A stretch of DNA of 37,515 nt from UBA993 sp964389365. GTDB lineage: Bacteria > Bacillota > Dethiobacteria > DTU022. Shown piece after piece: positions 32,616 through 37,515 of this stretch; within the stretch, counting starts at the first letter, position 1, and every line of letters begins with the position of its first letter. The DNA lies in the NCBI GenBank assembly GCA_964389365.1, contig CAYMDO010000018.1, forward strand, positions 1 to 37,515, read 5' to 3'. The notes beneath the pieces were generated by a model, which saw nothing but the letters and a program-made list of their open reading frames with translations, searched no databases and was not told where the DNA came from. The position numbers and the translations under genes were made by a program.

Positions 32616-32891
32616 CTATTTTTTTTCAGCCAGCTTTAAATAGGTGCCTACGATCTCTTCCAACAGTTCGTCGCGCTCTACCTGCCTGATCAGGCTGCGG
32701 GCGTTTTGGTGGCTGGTTATGTAAGCCGGATCGCCTGACAACAGGTAGCCAACCAGCTGATTAAGCGGGTTGTAGCCTTTTTCTTTCAAAGCCTGGTAAA
32801 CTGAAGTCAGGACTTGTCTGGCCTTATTGTCAACCTCATCACCATCAACCCTGAATAAGACAGTTTCTTCGTGGTTATATTTGTCAGCCAT
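32616..32891 (-). CDS. ireB: IreB-family regulatory protein
   Basis: The 91-residue protein reads MADKYNHEETVLFRVDGDEV and later VYQALKEKGYNPLNQLVGYL, SGDPAYITSHQNARSLI. This is the YrzL/IreB family (formerly DUF965), in which a Thr near the start is phosphorylated by the IreK-type kinase in enterococci. The corresponding residue here would be Thr10 (HEETVLF). GGAGG lies 8 bases before the ATG at 32891. It follows alaS, as in other Firmicutes. Confidence 0.93.
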   Translation of the reverse strand: MADKYNHEETVLFRVDGDEVDNKARQVLTSVYQALKEKGYNPLNQLVGYLLSGDPAYITSHQNARSLIRQVERDELLEEIVGTYLKLAEKK

Positions 32892-32975
32892 CAGCAATTC
32901 CTCCTGCCAAAGGTCCGGCCAGGACTGTTTATGCCTTTTTCCTTAAACCAGATCCTGTTTACCGTTATCTAATAG

Positions 32976-35606
32976 TTACATGTTCACCTGCAGTTGTTCG
33001 CGGACCAGTTTTTCCACGGCTTCCAGCGCATCCGGAAGAGCTGCGGGGTTGGTACCGCCCGCCTGGGCCATGTCAGCTTTTCCGCCGCCTCCTCCGTCAA
33101 CCAGTTTAGCGACATCTCTTATCAAGCGGTCTGCCCTGATCCCCCGTTCGATCAGGTCTGCAGTTACCGAGCTGACGAGTATTACTTTACCGTTGCTGAC
33201 CGCCCCTAAAACCACTGCTGCCGAGCTGAGACAGCTTCTCACTTCATCGATCACCAAACGCAATGATTCAAGCCCATCTGCGGTAACAGCCGCGCTCAGC
33301 ACTTTTACCCCTTCCACATCCCCGGCCGTTGAAAGAAGCGCCTTAACCTCGGCTGCAGCAACTTTCTGCTGCAGTTCCTGGTTTGCTTTTTGCAGCATCT
33401 TGTACTCAGACAGATGTTCGTCTATTTTATCAGAAAGCCGGGTCAGGTCAGTATTCATCGCCAAAGCTATCGATTTTAGCAGCGAAACATTTTTTACTGC
33501 CTGACGGTAAGCGCCAAAACCTACAACCGCTTCAATACGGCGCAGCCCGGAACCAATCCCTTCTTCAGCCATGATCTTAAACAGGCCAATTTCTCCTGTT
33601 GCTGCTACGTGAGTCCCGCCGCACAGTTCACGGGTATAGTCACCTGCTGACACCATGCGGACCGACCCTTCTTCATACTTATCGGTGAAAAGAGCTGTTG
33701 CCCCCGCTGCCATCGCTTTTTCAAGCGTGGTAAGCGTTGCAGTCACCGGCATATTTTCTAGCGCCATGCGGTTTACTTCCTCTTCCACACAGCACAGCTG
33801 CTCCCCGGAAAGGGCGGTAAAATGGTTGAAGTCGAAACGCAGACGATCAGGCGCAACCAGCGAACCGGCCTGGTTGATATGGTCGCCTAAAGTCTTTCGC
33901 AGGGCGCGGTGCAGCAGGTGTGTCGAAGTATGGCTGCGGCAGATACCGCGGCGGCGAACCCGGTCAACTTTTGCCCGCACCAGGCCGCCGGTTACGAATT
34001 GTCCCTCAGCCACCTGTCCCTGGTGAATAATCTGGCCGGAAGGAGTAAATACGGTATTGATTACCTTAAAGACAGCCCCGCCTTTACCTTCTATCAGGCC
34101 GGTATCACCCACCTGGCCACCTGCTTCGGCGTAAAAAGGACTCCGATCCAGAAAAAGCTCGGCTTCGGCGCCCTGGTTAAGTTCATCAACAGCTTTTCTG
34201 TCTACCAGGGCCATCAAGAGCTGTGCATCTTGCTCCAGCCCTTCGTAACCGGTAAAAACAGTTTCAAGCGTTTCGGCCGCTTTATAATATTCATTTAAAT
34301 CCTTACCGGCAGTTGTACGCGCTGCCGCCCTTGCTCTATCCTGCTGTTCCCTTAAGTTAGCGCCAAAAGCTTCCCGATCGACGGAAAAACCTTTTTCCTG
34401 CAGGATTTCGGCGGTCAGATCGAGCGGAAAACCGAAAGTGTCGTAAAGTTTAAATGCCAAATCGCCGGGCAGTGTCTGTTCGCCCTCGCACTGCATTTTA
34501 TCCAAATAGCGGTCAAGGATATCCATGCCCTGGGCTAATGTCTCCTGAAATTTCTGTTCTTCAAGGCCAACCACCTGGCGTATGTAACCATGCCTCTCTA
34601 TTAGTTTGGGGTATGTTGATCTCATCTGGTCTACAACCAGGGAAGCAGCTTCGGTCATGAAATCTCCTTCAATACCCAGCAAACGCCCGAAGCGAACAGC
34701 ACGGCGCAGCAACCTTCTTAATACATAACCCCTGCCCTCGTTTGAAGGGATAACCCCATCGGCGATCATGAATGTTGTGCCCCTGCTGTGTTCGGTAACC
34801 ACCCGTAGCGGCACCTGTTGGTCGCGGCGCCCGGGATCAGCCAGGCCGGCAAAATGGTTATAGAGCGGCTTGACCAGGTCGGTATCATACAGCGAGCTTA
34901 CTCTCTGTAAAGCCATGGCCACCCTTTCCAGGCCGGCACCGGTATCAATGTTTTTCTGTTTTAATTCAATCAGCTCGCCGTTTGCTTCACGGCTGAACTG
35001 GGTAAAGACTAAATTCCATATTTCCAGGTAGCGGTCGCAGTCACAGCCGACGGCACATTCAGGGCTGCCGCATCCTGCGGCCTCGCCCAAATCATAATAG
35101 ATCTCGGAGCAAGGCCCGCAGGGGCCAAGGCCAATTTCCCAGAAGTTATCTTTTTTACCCAGAAGTTTAATCCGATTGGCTGGCACCCCAATAGAGTCAT
35201 TCCAAATCTTAAACGCTTCATCATCTTCTTCGTAGATACTGACCCAGAGCCGTTCCAGCGGCAACCGGTAACCGTTTAAGACCAAATCCCAAGCCCAGGC
35301 AATTGCTTCTTCCTTAAAATAATCGCCAAAAGAAAAGTTGCCGAGCATTTCAAAAAAGGTAGCGTGCCTTCCAGTGTAGCCAACCCTTTCGATATCAGGG
35401 GTTCTAACACATTTCTGGCAGGTTGCCACACGCACATGCGGTGGTTTTTTCTCCCCTGTAAAATATGGTTTAAGGGGAGCCATCCCGGCTCCGATTAGCA
35501 ACAGGGTCGGGTCATTTTGCGGAATCAAAGAGAAACTGGGCATGACCAGGTGTTCTTTTGATCTGAAATAGTCCAGAAATAGATCGCGAATTGTGCTTGA
35601 CTGCAT
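32976..35606 (-). CDS. alaS: Alanyl-tRNA synthetase
   Basis: The 876-residue enzyme contains the class II core at its start (IRDLFLDYFRSKEHLVMPSF, then RHATFFEMLGNFSFGDYFK), the editing domain with the HTSTHLLH and CGGTHV zinc motifs, and the C-Ala domain ending GGGGKADMAQAGGTNPAAL. It charges tRNA-Ala and clears mischarged Ser and Gly. GGAGG lies 7 bases before the ATG at 35606. A strong promoter lies just upstream and I see no T-box leader. It is the first gene of the row that ends with mltG. Confidence 0.97.
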   Translation of the reverse strand: MQSSTIRDLFLDYFRSKEHLVMPSFSLIPQNDPTLLLIGAGMAPLKPYFTGEKKPPHVRVATCQKCVRTPDIERVGYTGRHATFFEMLGNFSFGDYFKEEAIAWAWDLVLNGYRLPLERLWVSIYEEDDEAFKIWNDSIGVPANRIKLLGKKDNFWEIGLGPCGPCSEIYYDLGEAAGCGSPECAVGCDCDRYLEIWNLVFTQFSREANGELIELKQKNIDTGAGLERVAMALQRVSSLYDTDLVKPLYNHFAGLADPGRRDQQVPLRVVTEHSRGTTFMIADGVIPSNEGRGYVLRRLLRRAVRFGRLLGIEGDFMTEAASLVVDQMRSTYPKLIERHGYIRQVVGLEEQKFQETLAQGMDILDRYLDKMQCEGEQTLPGDLAFKLYDTFGFPLDLTAEILQEKGFSVDREAFGANLREQQDRARAAARTTAGKDLNEYYKAAETLETVFTGYEGLEQDAQLLMALVDRKAVDELNQGAEAELFLDRSPFYAEAGGQVGDTGLIEGKGGAVFKVINTVFTPSGQIIHQGQVAEGQFVTGGLVRAKVDRVRRRGICRSHTSTHLLHRALRKTLGDHINQAGSLVAPDRLRFDFNHFTALSGEQLCCVEEEVNRMALENMPVTATLTTLEKAMAAGATALFTDKYEEGSVRMVSAGDYTRELCGGTHVAATGEIGLFKIMAEEGIGSGLRRIEAVVGFGAYRQAVKNVSLLKSIALAMNTDLTRLSDKIDEHLSEYKMLQKANQELQQKVAAAEVKALLSTAGDVEGVKVLSAAVTADGLESLRLVIDEVRSCLSSAAVVLGAVSNGKVILVSSVTADLIERGIRADRLIRDVAKLVDGGGGGKADMAQAGGTNPAALPDALEAVEKLVREQLQVNM

Positions 35607-35634
35607 CAATAAACCTCCATTGAGAATTAAAGCA

Positions 35635-35664
35635 ATTATAGCTGTTTTAAAGAAAGACTGTCAA
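35635..35664 (-). promoter_or_regulatory. Promoter of alaS
   Basis: On the minus strand perfect TTGACA (35659-35664) and perfect TATAAT (35635-35640) boxes are separated by 18 bp, starting transcription about 20 bases before the alaS ATG. The short leader excludes a T-box riboswitch on this transcript. Confidence 0.85.
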
Positions 35665-35852
35665 TAAAGCCTGAGCTTGCCTCCACCATGGCAAACGGCC
35701 TTAACGCGCCCATGAAATGAAGCCGTGCCTGCCGGTTCCCGGTCATCTGACGCCTGCCCGATCAAGGAAATGCAGAAACCGACCCGGTAAGCACAGGCAT
35801 GGTAAGTGGCATCCGGGCCTGAACCGCAAATCGACTTAATAAATGCTGATGC
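35661..35852 (-). CDS. Possible small protein between yajC and alaS
   Basis: A frame of about 63 codons starting at an ATG (MASAFIKSICGSGPD) and ending in TGA overlaps the -35 box of alaS. It includes YHACAYRVGFCISLIGQ and five cysteines. I recognise no family and see no ribosome binding site, though a TATAAT lies 23-28 bases upstream. It fills the gap between the yajC terminator and the alaS promoter. It could be coding, or a non-coding leader. Confidence 0.25.
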   Translation of the reverse strand, partial: ASAFIKSICGSGPDATYHACAYRVGFCISLIGQASDDREPAGTASFHGRVKAVCHGGGKLRLY

Positions 35853-35873
35853 CATATCATATGGAATTATAGA

Positions 35874-35921
35874 ATAAAAAACGCCCCCACCAACACCAAC
35901 CCGGCGTTTCCAAGGAGCGTT
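35874..35921 (-). terminator. Terminator after yajC
   Basis: On the minus strand AACGCTCC pairs with GGGGCGTT over 8 bp (one G-U), with a loop of about 26 bases, followed by TTTTTTATT. It lies about 50 bases after the yajC stop and ends the tgt-yajC unit. Confidence 0.65.
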
Positions 35922-35972
35922 TTTGGGGGTCCGCATAAGCAATCGCCGGACAACCAGTTAACCTGTGAGTTA

Positions 35973-36248
35973 TTATTCAGCCTCTACTTCAAGGACCCGA
36001 TCGATAGCAGCCCGGGAAAATTTCAGGTTCAGGTTATCGGCTACCCTGAGCGAAAGCATGGCATCATCAATTTCTTTAATCACACCATGAATACCGCCTA
36101 TAGTTACCACGCGATCGCCTTTTTTCAAGCTTTTAAGCATTTCCTGACGTTTTTTCTGCTGTTTTTGCTGCGGCCTGATCAGCAGGAAATAAAAAATTAC
36201 GAACAGTAAAATCAGTGGTACAAATGGCCCTAATGCTTCAATGTTCAC
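35973..36248 (-). CDS. yajC: Preprotein translocase subunit YajC
   Basis: The 91-residue protein has one N-terminal membrane helix (FVPLILLFVIFYFLLI), then RPQQKQQKKRQEML and LKKGDRVVTIGGIHGVIKEI, the YajC signature. YajC joins SecDF in the protein-export machinery. It starts with GTG, overlapping the tgt stop by three bases (GTGA). secD and secF are not in the window; the row is interrupted by the terminator and alaS. Confidence 0.96.
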   Translation of the reverse strand: MNIEALGPFVPLILLFVIFYFLLIRPQQKQQKKRQEMLKSLKKGDRVVTIGGIHGVIKEIDDAMLSLRVADNLNLKFSRAAIDRVLEVEAE

Positions 36249-37384
36249 TCAACAACACCTCCGTACAATTTTGTCAATTTTGGTTTCATCTTATCATAAT
36301 ACTCTTTAAATCGCCCTTCTTTCAAGGCGAACCTGATTTGCCGCATCAATTGATCCAGATAATATAGATTATGATAAGTGGTAAGCCTTAAACCTAAAAT
36401 TTCATTTGCATTCAGCAAGTGCCGGATATAAGCCCTGCTGTAATTGCTGCAAACAGAACAGCTGCAGCCGGGATCAAGCGGCGACAGGTCGCCGGCAAAG
36501 ATACCGTTACGAATCGGCAAATAACCATCTGTTGACATTACACGCCCGTTGCGGGCAATCCGGGTCGGCAGCACGCAATCAAAAATATCAACCCCCCTGC
36601 TGACTCCTTCCAGCAGGGCATCGGGTGAACCCACCCCCATTAGATAGCGCACTTTATCAGCAGGCAAAATCGGTACTGTCTGGTCTAGGCTTTTATACAT
36701 CAGCTCTTTCGGTTCTCCGACCGAGAGACCGCCGATAGCATAGCCATCAAAACCAATATCGGTCAGCGCCGAAGCTGACAGCTGCCTTAAGTCATCAAAA
36801 ACCCCGCCCTGGACAATAGCGAAAAGTGCCTGCCGATCATTTTTATGAGCCTGCCTGGCCCTCAATGCCCACTTGGATGTGCGCTCGACAGCTTCAGCTA
36901 CAGCATCTTTTTCTGCCGGGTATGGCGGGCACTGGTCTAAAACCATAGCGATATCGGATGCGATTATATTTTGAAGCCGCGCAACCCGCTCCGGGGTAAG
37001 GAAGTGGGTCGAACCGTCTATGTGCGAGGTAAACTGCACCCCGTCATCATTAACCTTCCGCATCCCGCCGAGGCTGAAAACCTGAAAACCGCCGCTGTCG
37101 GTAAGAATTGCGCCCCGCCAGTTGATAAAGTTATGCAGTCCCCCGTGGCGGGCAATTATTTCTACTCCCGGCCTCAGGAAGAGGTGGTAGCAGTTACTTA
37201 AAATCAGTCCGGTGCCCATCTCCTGCAGTTCACAGGCGGTGATCGCCTTAACTGTCCCCTGGGTACCAACCGGCATAAACGCCGGGGTATCGGTCCTGCC
37301 GTGCGCCGTTTCCAGCGCACCGAGACGGGCCCCGCTGTACTTGCACTGATTGATTAAACTGTATTTAACAGGTAAGCTGTTCAT
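36245..37384 (-). CDS. tgt: tRNA-guanine transglycosylase
   Basis: The 379-residue enzyme contains the catalytic regions TDSGGFQVFSLGG and RGVDIFDCVLPTRIARNG, the substrate region YAIGGLSVGEPKE and the zinc site CSCSVCSNYSRAYIRHL. It exchanges guanine-34 for preQ1 in the first step of queuosine formation on tRNA. It is preceded by the end of queA, which acts next in the same pathway, and followed by yajC with overlapping stop and start. The ATG is preceded by TATAGAATGG, a poor ribosome binding site; a TTGACA lies about 30 bases upstream. Confidence 0.97.
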   Translation of the reverse strand: MNSLPVKYSLINQCKYSGARLGALETAHGRTDTPAFMPVGTQGTVKAITACELQEMGTGLILSNCYHLFLRPGVEIIARHGGLHNFINWRGAILTDSGGFQVFSLGGMRKVNDDGVQFTSHIDGSTHFLTPERVARLQNIIASDIAMVLDQCPPYPAEKDAVAEAVERTSKWALRARQAHKNDRQALFAIVQGGVFDDLRQLSASALTDIGFDGYAIGGLSVGEPKELMYKSLDQTVPILPADKVRYLMGVGSPDALLEGVSRGVDIFDCVLPTRIARNGRVMSTDGYLPIRNGIFAGDLSPLDPGCSCSVCSNYSRAYIRHLLNANEILGLRLTTYHNLYYLDQLMRQIRFALKEGRFKEYYDKMKPKLTKLYGGVVE

Positions 37385-37461
37385 CCATTCTATAGCTTAT
37401 ATTAAGCCGCAGCCAGTGTCAATGTAAGGCCAAGCATCAAACCGCCGTTCTGACTTTATAC

Positions 37462-37515
37462 TTAAACAATAAACATGCAATCACCAAAGCTGAAAAAGCG
37501 ATATCTTTGTTCAAC
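37462..37515 (-). CDS. queA: C-terminal end of QueA (partial)
   Basis: The last 17 codons of a gene that enters from the right read VEQRYRFFSFGDCMFIV, followed by TAA at 37462-37464. RYRFFSFGD-M is the conserved end of S-adenosylmethionine:tRNA ribosyltransferase-isomerase, which converts preQ1 to epoxyqueuosine on tRNA. The following gene is tgt, the usual partner. The 77 bases between them show nothing besides a possible tgt promoter. Confidence 0.85.
   Translation of the reverse strand, partial: VEQRYRFFSFGDCMFIV

Noticed and set aside
35607..35880. T-box riboswitch ahead of alaS, common in Firmicutes.
   Set aside because: No conserved T-box sequence (GGGTGGNACCGCG type) is present and a strong promoter lies only about 30 bases before the start codon.
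1..37515. CRISPR arrays, tRNA or rRNA genes, phage modules.
   Set aside because: I found no regularly spaced repeats, no cloverleaf with a TTCGANNC arm, and no phage structural genes.

Overview
The window looks like the chromosome of a Gram-positive, probably anaerobic, Clostridia-like Firmicute (a Syntrophomonas/Dethiobacter/Desulfotomaculum type of lineage is my inference). The evidence is the Firmicute gene order alaS-ireB-ruvX-DUF1292-mltG, a SipW-type signal peptidase with TasA-like substrates, an LPXTG-type wall anchor, type IV pilus genes without a secretin pore, and AGGAGG-type ribosome binding sites. Nearly all genes lie on the minus strand.

Region 1 (1-2400) is a decayed accessory patch. 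It holds the 3' end of an IS21 istB gene, a pilin copy that lost its start and prepilin leader, a Phd/ParE toxin-antitoxin pair whose toxin has an in-frame TAG, an AbrB-type antitoxin stub, and an intact major pilin gene with its terminator. Region 2 (2500-12210) is a type IV pilus operon read right to left: a PilP/GspC-like protein, a secretin N-domain protein without a pore, pilT, pilC, pilM, pilN, pilO, pilB and a sigma-70 family sigma factor. The pilin gene follows with its own leader. Region 3 (12395-18480) is metabolic: yqeG, an IS1634-family insertion flanked by a 56-bp target duplication, an isopropylmalate/isocitrate dehydrogenase-family gene, a phzF-like gene and an acyl-CoA dehydrogenase gene.

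Region 4 (18631-30623) is the most unusual part. It encodes a SARP regulator, a receiver-BTAD regulator, two small paralogous proteins, a giant TasA-like protein, a standard TasA-like protein, a sortase-type surface protein with three repeats, and two proteins in which a response-regulator receiver domain is fused to a membrane SipW-type signal peptidase. One fusion keeps the catalytic Ser and His; the other has lost both. Both regulators end in a degenerate GGDEF-like domain. Region 5 (30720-37515) is housekeeping: mltG, DUF1292, ruvX, ireB, alaS, yajC, tgt and the end of queA.

Four cyclic di-GMP-I (GEMM-I) riboswitches lie on the minus strand ahead of the pilin gene, the pilus operon, the TasA-like gene and the receiver-signal peptidase gene. 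PilB also carries an MshEN-type c-di-GMP-binding domain. A textbook SARP site (two heptamers 11 bp apart, 8 bp before a -10 box) precedes the small-protein/TasA operon. My reading is that c-di-GMP, a SARP regulator and phosphorylatable receiver domains jointly switch this cell between pilus use and a wall-anchored TasA-like fibre matrix, with a signal peptidase that may itself be gated by a receiver domain. The parts are visible in the sequence; the integrated model is inference.
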